The notes beneath the pieces were generated by a model. The model ran no database searches and had not been told where the DNA came from. It saw only the letters and a program-made list of their open reading frames with translations. Positions 11,543 through 21,201 of a DNA stretch of 64,000 nt are shown one piece after another. How positions within the stretch are numbered: the stretch's first letter is position 1; each line of letters starts with the position of its first letter. Position numbers and translations under genes: made by a program. The stretch comes from an uncultured Aquimarina sp. (GTDB taxonomy: Bacteria; Bacteroidota; Bacteroidia; Flavobacteriales; Flavobacteriaceae): contig CANMDW010000009.1 in the NCBI GenBank assembly GCA_947496705.1, positions 105,285 through 169,284 on the forward strand. The letters run 5' to 3'.

Positions 11543-11544
11543 AA

Positions 11545-12297
11545 TTAATACCAACGATGTTGATTAAACGAATTCTTTTTCCAGTACCACATGGTAATAA
11601 AACCAATAACGGCACCTCCAATATGCGCCCAATGTGCAACATTAGAAGGTCCTAAAACTGCCTGACCGGTGATTCCCCCATATAAATCTAATAAGAAATA
11701 TCCACCTATTAAATATTTTGCTTTTATAGGGATTGGAATAAATATAATATATAAGGGTAAATTGGGGAACAATACTGCAAAAGCAGCCAATACTCCAAAA
11801 ATTGCACCAGATGCTCCCACCATAGGTGACACATAGGCCCCAATCATTTTCTGTGTCACTTCCTGAGGTATGTTAGGGTACACTCTAAACTGTTCAGATG
11901 CTATCGCATCTTGTATAAATTTATTGATCTCTGTGGGAGAAAATCCTGCTTCAAGATAGGCCTGGTACCCCGGATTAAACTGAAAATAGGTAAACAAAAT
12001 CTGAAAACCTGCCGCCCCTAATCCAGAAAAGAAATAAATAAAAAGAAACTTTTTTTGACCTATAGCACTTTCGAGATGGCTTCCGAACATATACAATGCA
12101 AACATATTGAAAAAGATATGCCCTGTACCACCATGCATAAACATGTGTGTGATAATCTGCCAGATCTGAAAATTATCATTTTTAGGAAACCATAGCGCAA
12201 AAAATTCGTAAGCTCTGTCTCCAAGTGAAATTGCTCCTATAAAGACAATAACATTGATAATCAATAAAACTTTTACTGTATCTGTAATTCTCCCCAT
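11545..12297 (-). CDS. Rhomboid family intramembrane serine protease (paralog 1)
   Basis: ITHMFMHGGTGHIFFNMFALYMFG; VGASGAIFGVLAAFA; HIGGAVIGF. Confidence 0.92.
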   Translation of the reverse strand: MGRITDTVKVLLIINVIVFIGAISLGDRAYEFFALWFPKNDNFQIWQIITHMFMHGGTGHIFFNMFALYMFGSHLESAIGQKKFLFIYFFSGLGAAGFQILFTYFQFNPGYQAYLEAGFSPTEINKFIQDAIASEQFRVYPNIPQEVTQKMIGAYVSPMVGASGAIFGVLAAFAVLFPNLPLYIIFIPIPIKAKYLIGGYFLLDLYGGITGQAVLGPSNVAHWAHIGGAVIGFITMWYWKKNSFNQHRWY

Positions 12298-12303
12298 GTA
12301 TTT

Positions 12304-14178
12304 TTAAAATTTCTTATCGATCTCATCTACAGTAAACGTGATGAAAGTCGGCTTATTATCTGGTGTTATACTCGGTTCTGTGCAGGCAAACAGGCTATTT
12401 ACCATATAGTGTTGCTGTTCGGGAGCCATTTCTACCCCTGTTCTTACTGCGATACTCCTGGCCATTGATCTGGCCAGCAAATCGGTTTGTGAGAAACCAC
12501 TATCAGGTACTTCATTCTCGAGATCACTCAACAACTGCTCTAATAAAACAGCCACCTCTTTCTCTGAGGTAACGACAGGAACACCTGTGATTTCAATCTC
12601 TCCCAGAGATTGCTGCCCAAAGACAAATCCTGTATTTTCTAATTGTTCTTTGACAGTCTCCAGCAAGGCAATCTCTTTTTTAGAAAAAGAAAGCGTAAGC
12701 GGGAACAACAACTGTTGACTCACCGCGCTCGCCATTGTGATGCTGCGCAGCAGTTCTTCGTACAGTATTCTTTGATGTGCACGATTTTGGTTTATAATTA
12801 CCAGCCCGCTTTTGATGGTGGTCACAATATATTTTTTTTGAAGCTGATAGGTGGTGTGATGACCCGCTTTTTTCTCATCTGATTCAAATAACGACCCTGT
12901 TACTTCAGAGCTTTCAAACGCTACCGATGAAAATTCATTACCTTGTGATGTAGGAGCTTTCATTTCTGACTCTAATCCCACATACAGGTTTTCCCAGCTT
13001 CCGGCAGATTCTTTTTTATAAGGTGTATAATTTTTGGTTGAAGAAGAACTTCCTCCTGATATTTTTTCTTCTTTAAAAGGATTGAAATTTCGATCCACCT
13101 CTATAGTAGGAGTTTGCACTGTCTTACTCTTATATCCATAGGGTGTGTCCATAGAAGCATCTCTATCAAAATCTAACACCGGCGCGACATTAAACTGCCC
13201 TAAACTATGTTTTATTGTAGAACGTAACATCGCATATAATGCATGCTCGTCTTCAAATTTAATCTCGGTCTTTGTAGGATGAATATTAATATCTATTGAT
13301 TTAGGATCTACCTGTAGGTAGATAAAATAACTTGGGTGTGCCTTATCCTTCAGCAATCCTTCAAAAGCTGCATTAACCGAATGATTCAAGTATGCACTTT
13401 TAATAAATCTATTATTCACAAAGAAAAACTGCTCACCCCGGGATTTTTTGGCGTATTCTGGCTTGCCTACAAATCCGCTAATAGCCACAAGATCTGTTTC
13501 TTCTTTAACAGGAACGAGCTTCTCATTGGTTTTTCCTCCAAAAATATTCACAATACGCTGACGATCATTTGAAACAGGTAAGTTAAAAACCTCACTACCG
13601 TTATGAAACATATCAAATTTTATGGCAGGATGTGCCATCGCAACACGATGAAATTCATCGATAATATGACGTAATTCTACCGCATTAGACTTTAAGAAAT
13701 TTCGTCGTGCAGGGATATTATAAAACAAGTTTTTGACGCTTATTGAAGTTCCTTTTGGAGTTACACAAACTTCCTGAGAGATTACTTCACTACCTTCAAT
13801 CTTAATCTCTGTACCCACCTCACCATCTTCTTGTTTAGTTTTTAACTCTACATGAGCGATCGCCGCAATAGAGGCTAAAGCTTCTCCTCTGAAACCTTTG
13901 GTTTTTAACTGAAAAAGATCCTCTGCTGTTTTTATTTTTGAAGTAGCATGACGCTCAAAACTCAATCTGGCATCTGTGGTGCTCATCCCTACTCCATCGT
14001 CAATCACCTGAATCAGGATTTTCCCAGCCTCTTTTATGATAAGCTTAATATGAGTTGCCTGAGCATCAATAGCATTTTCTAACAACTCTTTTACCACCGA
14101 GGCTGGTCTTTGAACCACCTCTCCGGCAGCTATTTGGTTGGCTACATGATCTGGTAATAGTTGAATGATATCAGACAT
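12304..14178 (-). CDS. mutL: DNA mismatch repair protein MutL
   Basis: GHKL motifs ENAIDAQATHI, DDGVGM, TKGFRGEALASIAAI. Confidence 0.95.
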   Translation of the reverse strand: MSDIIQLLPDHVANQIAAGEVVQRPASVVKELLENAIDAQATHIKLIIKEAGKILIQVIDDGVGMSTTDARLSFERHATSKIKTAEDLFQLKTKGFRGEALASIAAIAHVELKTKQEDGEVGTEIKIEGSEVISQEVCVTPKGTSISVKNLFYNIPARRNFLKSNAVELRHIIDEFHRVAMAHPAIKFDMFHNGSEVFNLPVSNDRQRIVNIFGGKTNEKLVPVKEETDLVAISGFVGKPEYAKKSRGEQFFFVNNRFIKSAYLNHSVNAAFEGLLKDKAHPSYFIYLQVDPKSIDINIHPTKTEIKFEDEHALYAMLRSTIKHSLGQFNVAPVLDFDRDASMDTPYGYKSKTVQTPTIEVDRNFNPFKEEKISGGSSSSTKNYTPYKKESAGSWENLYVGLESEMKAPTSQGNEFSSVAFESSEVTGSLFESDEKKAGHHTTYQLQKKYIVTTIKSGLVIINQNRAHQRILYEELLRSITMASAVSQQLLFPLTLSFSKKEIALLETVKEQLENTGFVFGQQSLGEIEITGVPVVTSEKEVAVLLEQLLSDLENEVPDSGFSQTDLLARSMARSIAVRTGVEMAPEQQHYMVNSLFACTEPSITPDNKPTFITFTVDEIDKKF

Positions 14179-14469
14179 TTATCGTCTTGCAGTAAATATG
14201 GATAAATCAAACTCTATGAGATATAAAAAAATAAAAAGCAGAATTAGAAAAATCCATAAAACCCTTCGGTTTACCCTTCTATCTGCATCATGCCTTAAAT
14301 CTTCCCAAGCATTTTTGAATTTATCTTTGAAGCCATTGTTTCTTCCTACGGTACTTCTAAATTTATCAAACTTATGCTCTATCTGGTATGGACTACCTTC
14401 TCCGTCATCGTTCCAATAGCGTGGTGAATAACTAAACTTTTTATTTTTTCGTGTTTTAAATATTCCCAT
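14179..14469 (-). CDS. Small conserved membrane protein between mutL and ribH
   Basis: ORF abuts mutL; C-terminal TM segment VLWIFLILLFIFLYLI. Confidence 0.65.
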   Translation of the reverse strand: MGIFKTRKNKKFSYSPRYWNDDGEGSPYQIEHKFDKFRSTVGRNNGFKDKFKNAWEDLRHDADRRVNRRVLWIFLILLFIFLYLIEFDLSIFTARR

Positions 14470-14700
14470 AATTAATCCAAATATACTTAAAATGCATTGT
14501 ATTCTAAAGCTTTTAGCATTACAATAACATCAATATATAAACAGCAAGGATCGTACCATTTAAAAAAAGGAAGCAGGAGCACTACGCTCTAAACGTCAAG
14601 AATCAGAACTTTCTTAAATATCAATCCTTTATGTATCTCAAAGTTGTTTAGCATAAAACAAGTAGTGAAATGCTTCAATCAAAAAAGTCTAAATCACTTC

Positions 14701-14744
14701 AGTAAATATGGATAAATCAAATTCTATGAGATATAAGAAAATAA
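14701..14744. repeat. Partial duplication of 14191-14234 (2 mismatches in 44 bp)
   Basis: agtaaatatggataaatcaaa/ttctatgagatataa.aaaataa at both sites. Confidence 0.8.
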
Positions 14745-14786
14745 CCTCTTCATATCATACCCCGATGATTAATAAAATGCTATTTA

Positions 14787-14818
14787 GTGTCTGGTCGGAA
14801 ATATACCACTATTTATAA
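14787..14818. repeat. Single-ended remnant of the GTGTCTGGTCGG element family
   Basis: gtgtctggtcggaaatataccactattta matches the inverted right end of copies at 27590 and 33504. Confidence 0.65.
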
Positions 14819-15312
14819 AAGGTAGCATCTTTGCGCAATTGCGCCATTTTGATCGCAGCAATTGCTGCCTCTGTTCCTTTATTACCATGCTTACCCCCTG
14901 AGCGGTCTATAGATTGTTGCAGGGTGTTATCGGTAAGCACACAAAATATAACAGGAATGTCGTTTTTAATATTGAGGTCTTTGATGCCTTGTGTTACCCC
15001 TTGGCATACAAAATCGAAATGTTTGGTCTCCCCCTGGATCACACATCCTACGGCAATAATAACATCCAGCATATCAAAAGATTCTTGCATCTTTTTGCAG
15101 CCATATACCAACTCAAAACTACCTGGCACGTTCCATCGAACAATATTTTCTTTGATCGCTCCACAATCGATTAGAGCATCAAATGCACCTTGAAACAGAC
15201 CCTGAGTGATCTGTTCATTCCATTCTGAAACAACAATCCCAAACCGAAAATTTTTCGCATCTGGGATCGTGGTCTTATCGTATTGTGAAAGATTTTTATT
15301 TTCTGTAGCCAT
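14809..15312 (-). CDS. ribH: 6,7-dimethyl-8-ribityllumazine synthase
   Basis: FGIVVSEWNEQITQGL; VPGSFELVYG; GCVIQGETKHFDFV; GNKGTEAAIAAIKM. Confidence 0.95.
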   Translation of the reverse strand: MATENKNLSQYDKTTIPDAKNFRFGIVVSEWNEQITQGLFQGAFDALIDCGAIKENIVRWNVPGSFELVYGCKKMQESFDMLDVIIAVGCVIQGETKHFDFVCQGVTQGIKDLNIKNDIPVIFCVLTDNTLQQSIDRSGGKHGNKGTEAAIAAIKMAQLRKDATFYK

Positions 15313-15377
15313 GTTCTCGAAAGTTATGAGTGATGAGTGATGAATCTAAGAACCCCATAACTCCTAACTCTAAACTA

Positions 15378-16148
15378 TTATTTCATTGCTTGTGCTTGTC
15401 CCAGGTGCACATCTACCTGATTGGCTTCTACACTTTTTGAAAACTCTTCTTTGATTCGCTCTAAGTGCGGAATAGCAACTTCGGGTTTATTTAAAGATAT
15501 TGCAGTAATTGCCGCTTTTAATAAAAACTTGGGTGTTGTAAAATCATTTATTTTTGTATTGGCAGCTTTTTCATAATATACCAGTGCTTCTTCCGTTTGG
15601 TCTAACTGAGAGAATGCATCCCCTATACCTCCTAAGGCCAAAGGGCCTAATACTTCATCATCACTCTTAAAATCATCAAGATATTCTATGGCTTCCTGAT
15701 ATTTATTCATATTAAGATACGCAAAGCCTGCATAATAATTTGCAAGGTTAGCAGCTTTTGTACCACCATAATTTTCGATAATTTCTATGAAACCGTACTT
15801 CCCTTCACCTCCATTAAGTGCCAGACCATATAAAGAGTCTTTAAGTGTACTGTTTCCATTCACTGCATTATCAAAGTATTGCTGTGCTTTAAACATCTCG
15901 TTGGCTGCTTCTTGTTCTTTTGGTTCCTGGATAAATTTTTGAAACCCAAGATAACCTAGTATAACCAATGCTATCAACCCAACTGCACCTAGTATATATT
16001 TTTGATTGGCTGCAACCCATTCTTCAGTTTTGGAAGCTCCTGCGTCTAGGGTATTAAATACCTCTGCCGTTGTTGAATTATCTTCAACCTGCTCTGCTTC
16101 TTCAGCCTTATTTTTTGGTTTATATCCTCGTTTCTTATAAGTTGCCAT
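15378..16148 (-). CDS. Tetratricopeptide repeat membrane protein (YfgM/BamD-like)
   Basis: Single N-terminal TM, TPR-like LALGGIGDAFSQLDQTEEALVYYEKA. Confidence 0.8.
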   Translation of the reverse strand: MATYKKRGYKPKNKAEEAEQVEDNSTTAEVFNTLDAGASKTEEWVAANQKYILGAVGLIALVILGYLGFQKFIQEPKEQEAANEMFKAQQYFDNAVNGNSTLKDSLYGLALNGGEGKYGFIEIIENYGGTKAANLANYYAGFAYLNMNKYQEAIEYLDDFKSDDEVLGPLALGGIGDAFSQLDQTEEALVYYEKAANTKINDFTTPKFLLKAAITAISLNKPEVAIPHLERIKEEFSKSVEANQVDVHLGQAQAMK

Positions 16149-16284
16149 AAGTTTACTTTAGTGAAGGGCAAAAATAAAATTTTTATTCATAATTAAAAGC
16201 ACAACTATTTATTATTTTTCAATAATTTGCATGAATTAATTAAGAATTTCATTACAATTACGACTCCTTGATGATCAGTGTTTT

Positions 16285-17376
16285 ATGGTTTTAAAATCTC
16301 TTTCTTTACTCAATTACAAAAATTTTGAATCCATTAATTTTGATTTTGATGATAAGATAAACTGTTTGGTAGGGAATAATGGCGTCGGAAAAACAAATAT
16401 TCTAGATGCAATTTATCATTTATCTTTTGGAAAAAGCTATTTTAATCCGATTACGGGTCAAAATATAAAACATGAGACCGATTTTTTTGTTATTGATGGC
16501 TTATACGAAAAAGAAGGCCGGGACGAGAAGGTAATCGTAAGTGCCAAGAGAGGCCAAAAAAAGGTAATTAAACGCAACGGAAAAACCTATGACACTTTTA
16601 GCGAACATATCGGTTTTTTGCCTTTGGTTATTGTATCACCTGCAGACAGGGATCTCATCACCGAAGGAAGTGATACACGCCGCAAATTTATAGATGGAGT
16701 GATTTCGCAAAGCGATCAAAACTATCTTACAACACTTTTAAAATATGCAAAAATAGTTGCCCAGCGTAATTCTTTACTAAAATATTTTGCAGTCAATAAC
16801 ACTTTTGATCCAACTACCCTTGAAATCTATAATCAACAGCTACATGAATATGGTACCGTTATTTATGAAAAAAGGAAGGAATTTCTTGAGACGTTTATCC
16901 CTATTTTTATTGACCGATATGAGGCGATTACCTCTGGGAAAGAAAAGGTAGCCCTTGTCTACCAAAGCAAGTTATCAGAAACTGATTTATTAACGCTTTT
17001 GGAGCAAAATCTAAGCAAAGACAGAACGCTTCAATACACCAGTGTTGGTGTGCACAAGGATGATTTATCTTTTGAGATCGAAGGATATCCTATCAAAAAA
17101 TTCGGAAGCCAGGGGCAGCAAAAGTCATTTCTTATCGCATTAAAACTGGCACAATTTGATTTCATAAAAAGGCAAACCAACGTAAACCCCATACTGCTAC
17201 TTGATGATATTTTTGATAAATTGGATTCAACACGTGTAGAACATATCATAAAACTGGTCGATGATCAAAATTTTGGGCAACTATTTATAAGTGATACCCA
17301 TGCAGAACGCACTGAAGAAGTAGTAAAAAAGATTTCTCAGTCGTATAAGATTATTAAATTAGGGATGAGGAATTAG
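16285..17376 (+). CDS. recF: DNA replication/repair protein RecF
   Basis: [55 protein letters not shown]. Confidence 0.95.
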   Translation: MVLKSLSLLNYKNFESINFDFDDKINCLVGNNGVGKTNILDAIYHLSFGKSYFNPITGQNIKHETDFFVIDGLYEKEGRDEKVIVSAKRGQKKVIKRNGKTYDTFSEHIGFLPLVIVSPADRDLITEGSDTRRKFIDGVISQSDQNYLTTLLKYAKIVAQRNSLLKYFAVNNTFDPTTLEIYNQQLHEYGTVIYEKRKEFLETFIPIFIDRYEAITSGKEKVALVYQSKLSETDLLTLLEQNLSKDRTLQYTSVGVHKDDLSFEIEGYPIKKFGSQGQQKSFLIALKLAQFDFIKRQTNVNPILLLDDIFDKLDSTRVEHIIKLVDDQNFGQLFISDTHAERTEEVVKKISQSYKIIKLGMRN

Positions 17377-17547
17377 GAATTAGGGATGAGGTTGTGAGTA
17401 TTTGAGTTGGTGAATCTAGAGCTATGTATAAGTTACTAAATATGAATTTATAATACTCCCAACTTTCTTTACAGACCTTCAATAACAATGAACTCATCTT
17501 GAGTTCAATAAAATTAAGCTTACTTTAAATAGTATTGAGAAAGAACT

Positions 17548-17961
17548 ATGAAAAATATATCATTTTATGTTTTAGCTATTCTTTTCATTTCCTGTAAAAA
17601 AGCCAATCCGCAGGATTACATCCCATATATAAATGGGTATTGGGAGATAGAACGCGTAGTGCTACCCGATGGAACAGAAAAAGAATATACATTCAATCAA
17701 AGTGTAGATTTCTTTGAAGTAAGAGGTGCTATAGGAATACGTAAAAAAGTACAACCAAAATTGGATGGAAGTTTTATGGTTACCAATGATAGTGAGACAT
17801 TTACTTTGAAAATAGAAAACGACAGCCTGAGGATGTATTACAAAACTCGGTTGGCAGCATGGAAAGAAACATTGATTTCTGCAAAAGAAAACCAAATTGT
17901 GATTATAAATGAAGCTGGAAATGTTTACTTTTATAAACCATATCAAAAGATAAAATTGTAA
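17548..17961 (+). CDS. Putative lipoprotein
   Basis: Signal with FISC lipobox; NGYWEIERVVLPDG. Confidence 0.75.
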   Translation: MKNISFYVLAILFISCKKANPQDYIPYINGYWEIERVVLPDGTEKEYTFNQSVDFFEVRGAIGIRKKVQPKLDGSFMVTNDSETFTLKIENDSLRMYYKTRLAAWKETLISAKENQIVIINEAGNVYFYKPYQKIKL

Positions 17962-18257
17962 TGGCCAAAAGGCATCAAGAACACCAAAGCCTGGGAGATG
18001 TTTTAAAAGACTTCGTCTCAGACAACAACCTTCAGAAAGGTTTGGACAAGGTATCTGTGCGCGATGTCTGGGAAAAAGTCATGGGACCTGCTATTACCAA
18101 ATATACACAAAATATCAAGCTGGAACGAAATACTTTATTTGTTCAGCTTACATCTTCTGTACTAAGAGAAGAACTCAGTTATGGTACGCAAAAGATTATT
18201 GTTAATCTCAATGATGAATTAGGGAGAGAACTGGTCAAAAAATTAGTACTCAGATAA
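17961..18257 (+). CDS. DUF721 (DciA-like) protein
   Basis: SLGDVLKDFVSDNNLQKGLDKVSVRDVWEKVMG; LFVQLTSSVLREELSY. Confidence 0.85.
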   Translation: MAKRHQEHQSLGDVLKDFVSDNNLQKGLDKVSVRDVWEKVMGPAITKYTQNIKLERNTLFVQLTSSVLREELSYGTQKIIVNLNDELGRELVKKLVLR

Positions 18258-18435
18258 TCAACAGCTTAACTTAGTTAATTCTTTCATAAACTATTTTTGT
18301 CCTCGTAATAAAGAATACCTGGAGTTGGTGAGCCTATTACACCATGGTTATGCAATAATGGTTATTGTGTGGTTGGTGAAACATAATGCAAATCAAAGAA
18401 GTGATGAAAAATATCTTTTTTGATTTTGTAGTCTT

Positions 18436-18825
18436 TTACTCCCCTAGTCTATCCTTTACATATTCTATTTGGTTTTTTCCATGAGCGGCTGGTTTACCGT
18501 GTTCATCAAGGTTCACCATAGTAATATTCTCTACTTGTATAATTGTTTTGCGGGTGAGTTTATTTCTTACTTCACATTTTAGCACTAATGAGGTATATCC
18601 GAATTTTACTACATCCATTCCGATTTCAATAATATCTCCTTGTACTGCCGAACTTACAAAATTGATTTCAGATATGAATTTGGTAACAACCCTTCTGCTT
18701 TCTAATTGTATGACAGCATATAGTGCAGCCTCTTCATCAATCCATTCCAGGAGCCTTCCTCCAAACAATGTTTCGTTTGGGTTTAAGTCTCCGGGTTTTA
18801 CAATTTTTCTCGTATGATATCTCAT
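18436..18825 (-). CDS. Acyl-CoA thioesterase (hotdog fold)
   Basis: NPNETLFGGRLLEWIDEEAA; FVSSAVQGDIIEIG. Confidence 0.85.
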   Translation of the reverse strand: MRYHTRKIVKPGDLNPNETLFGGRLLEWIDEEAALYAVIQLESRRVVTKFISEINFVSSAVQGDIIEIGMDVVKFGYTSLVLKCEVRNKLTRKTIIQVENITMVNLDEHGKPAAHGKNQIEYVKDRLGE

Positions 18826-19109
18826 AATTCGCGTTTGTTTGCAACAAAATTATCGAAAATAAATGTGTGAACCCTTAATTTAGACATCTTCCGGAAAGAA
18901 TTATGGCTTTTAGAATTTGAAGAGAAATATCATAAAAGATTAAAAATTATAATCCTGATATTTTACCATTATGACATAGAAGTGGTTTAAAAAATAACTT
19001 CAAAGGGGCGGGAACGTAAAGAAAATGTTTGGTAAATATTTTTTATAACCGAGCCAGCTGGTGCAGAGGGGTTTATTCTGAAGTCTCAGGATTCATGTGA
19101 GAGCGACAT

Positions 19110-20798
19110 TTATAATATAATATTCAAATTTATACAGAATTCAGTTCCGGTAGTACACCCGGGAACCTCTGTAATAATGCAAACATCATAATTCCCGTCG
19201 GCGGTAAATTGAAAGATCAACTCATTATCACCACCTGCTCCTCCATCACTTTCCTGTACTACACCATTAATGGTCCATTGATAAGTAATCTCCTGCATTC
19301 CAATAAAATTGGCAGTAAACGTATATGTAGCTCCAACATTCGTAGGCGGTTCAATAAATAATTCCGGACAAACGAGGATCTCTTCACAAAACTCAACCCC
19401 ATTGGGGCATTCTGGCGTCTCTATTCTGGCACAAACAGTATTTGTTCCTATCGGTAAATCCAATTGTATAGATTCTGAACTTGGTTGATTTCCTGCCAAA
19501 ATATCATTTACAGACCAGTCTACATTAATCCCTCCCGATACTCCAATAACTGCCGGGAGAAATTGAAATGTATTTTGATCTATTTTTTCAAAAGTAAAGT
19601 TAAGTAAAGGGCAAACCGTTATTTCTTCACAAAACTCAATACCATCGGGACACAATGGAGTAAATGCCTTTATACATACTTTATGAACACCAGAAGTAAA
19701 CTGAAAATTAAATATATTATCGCCATTGGGTCCTCCGTCATTCTCCTCCACAACTAGATCATCGACTATCCAATTATATGTTGTTTCATTGATTCCTATA
19801 AAATCGGCGGTAAAATTATATTGCAGCGAACCGGGATCTTGCATAAATTCGAAAAACAAATCAGGACAATCTTTTTTTACCACAAGTTCTTTACATACTT
19901 TCTTACCTTCGGGACAATCTGGTGTTTTGACTTTAATACAAATCTCATAAGTTCCCAAATCAAATTGTCGTCTGAATGGTTTTCCATCGAGGACTTGATC
20001 AGTAATAATCTCATCATTGATTAAAAAGAATAATTCATAATTATCTCTAATTTCAAAATTTGTAGTGAATTCATATGAATTGCCTGCAACTAACTTAAAA
20101 TCAAATCTTATATCAGGGCATCCAACACAGTTATTTATAATTTCATAGAACTCATAGTAAGTGGAAATTTCAACCGATTCAAAACCGGGGCCAACCAATA
20201 TATGTATCGGAAACTCAAAATCAGGTTGATAATTAGTTCCCTGATCCTTAATAAAACGATCAAAAGCTTCATCATTTTCCAAAATCACTTCTGTGCCAGT
20301 GTTATTTAACAAGGTAATTGGATAATCTAACTTAAAACACTGCTTAAAAAAATTATCAAAATCATCCCTGAACGTATCTAACTGGCATTCTTTTAGAACA
20401 TCTAGTAGCGAACCTTTATCTTTTATGACCGTTGTATTATCGCTCCCCTTAAATATTATTTCAATAGGAAATTGAGCTCCTGTTATATTGAAATTAGTAC
20501 TTTGGCTAGAGACTACATCCAGTACCCCCTGATAATTATCAATCCTTATACTAGAATCGGTATTATATCCCAATACCAATGGATACGCAAATCTAAAGCA
20601 AAGTTGATCTTCCAGCGTAATGGAAACTCCTCTTGAGCCTAAATCATTAAGAATTGTTACAACATTGACTGTCGATACAATATCATCACTTATTTCGCCA
20701 GGAGGAAAGAAAGAGTCATCATTTACACAAGAACTACTCATCCATACTAAAACAAGTACAGATATAAGTCCTTTATAATATGTTTTAAATCTTTTCAA
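19110..20798 (-). CDS. Lipoprotein with about 4 C-terminal Cys-containing PKD-like modules
   Basis: SSSC lipobox; repeated CPDLFFE...CIKxxTPxCPxGxxxCxEI; start codon read as TTG. Confidence 0.75.
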   Translation of the reverse strand: MKRFKTYYKGLISVLVLVWMSSSCVNDDSFFPPGEISDDIVSTVNVVTILNDLGSRGVSITLEDQLCFRFAYPLVLGYNTDSSIRIDNYQGVLDVVSSQSTNFNITGAQFPIEIIFKGSDNTTVIKDKGSLLDVLKECQLDTFRDDFDNFFKQCFKLDYPITLLNNTGTEVILENDEAFDRFIKDQGTNYQPDFEFPIHILVGPGFESVEISTYYEFYEIINNCVGCPDIRFDFKLVAGNSYEFTTNFEIRDNYELFFLINDEIITDQVLDGKPFRRQFDLGTYEICIKVKTPDCPEGKKVCKELVVKKDCPDLFFEFMQDPGSLQYNFTADFIGINETTYNWIVDDLVVEENDGGPNGDNIFNFQFTSGVHKVCIKAFTPLCPDGIEFCEEITVCPLLNFTFEKIDQNTFQFLPAVIGVSGGINVDWSVNDILAGNQPSSESIQLDLPIGTNTVCARIETPECPNGVEFCEEILVCPELFIEPPTNVGATYTFTANFIGMQEITYQWTINGVVQESDGGAGGDNELIFQFTADGNYDVCIITEVPGCTTGTEFCINLNIIL

Positions 20799-20822
20799 CG
20801 TAATTCTATCTTATACACCTAT

Positions 20823-20850
20823 AACGTTTTAACAGTTATTTACCCTACCC
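20823..20850 (-). promoter_or_regulatory. Putative ECF-type promoter GGGTAGGGTA-N14-CGTT (target 1)
   Basis: Sense strand gggtagggta aataactgttaaaa cgtt, 24 bp upstream of the 19110-20798 start. Confidence 0.55.
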
Positions 20851-20949
20851 TTTACTTTTATAAATCAACGTTATAGTTAATGAAAATATAAAAATTTAAT
20901 TAGAATTAGGAACTTACGCTAGTAATATCAATCGAAAATCTTCTATTTA

Positions 20950-20980
20950 GTGTCTGGTCAAAAATATATCACTATTTAAT
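20950..20980. repeat. Single-ended remnant of the GTGTCTGGTC element family
   Basis: gtgtctggtcaaaaatatatcactattta. Confidence 0.6.
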
Positions 20981-21118
20981 AAAGCTAATAATTAGCAATA
21001 GATTATACGGGCCCACCCTATTTCTGGCCTGCTGCCGGCATAGGCAGGATCAACCTTTAGTATAGATAGCCTTAGCCTCCTATTTTTTTTCGCTATGCTT
21101 GTAAAAAAATAGAATCTC

Positions 21119-21160
21119 ATAAAAAAATCCCCGGAAGAATGGCAATGTCTTCCAGGGAAT
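21119..21160 (-). terminator. Putative rho-independent terminator
   Basis: aaaaaaatccccggaaga...tcttccaggga; T-run on minus strand downstream of 21202-22383. Confidence 0.6.
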
Positions 21161-21201
21161 AACCTAATTAATCTAACCTAACCAACCTATTGTTGATATC
21201 T

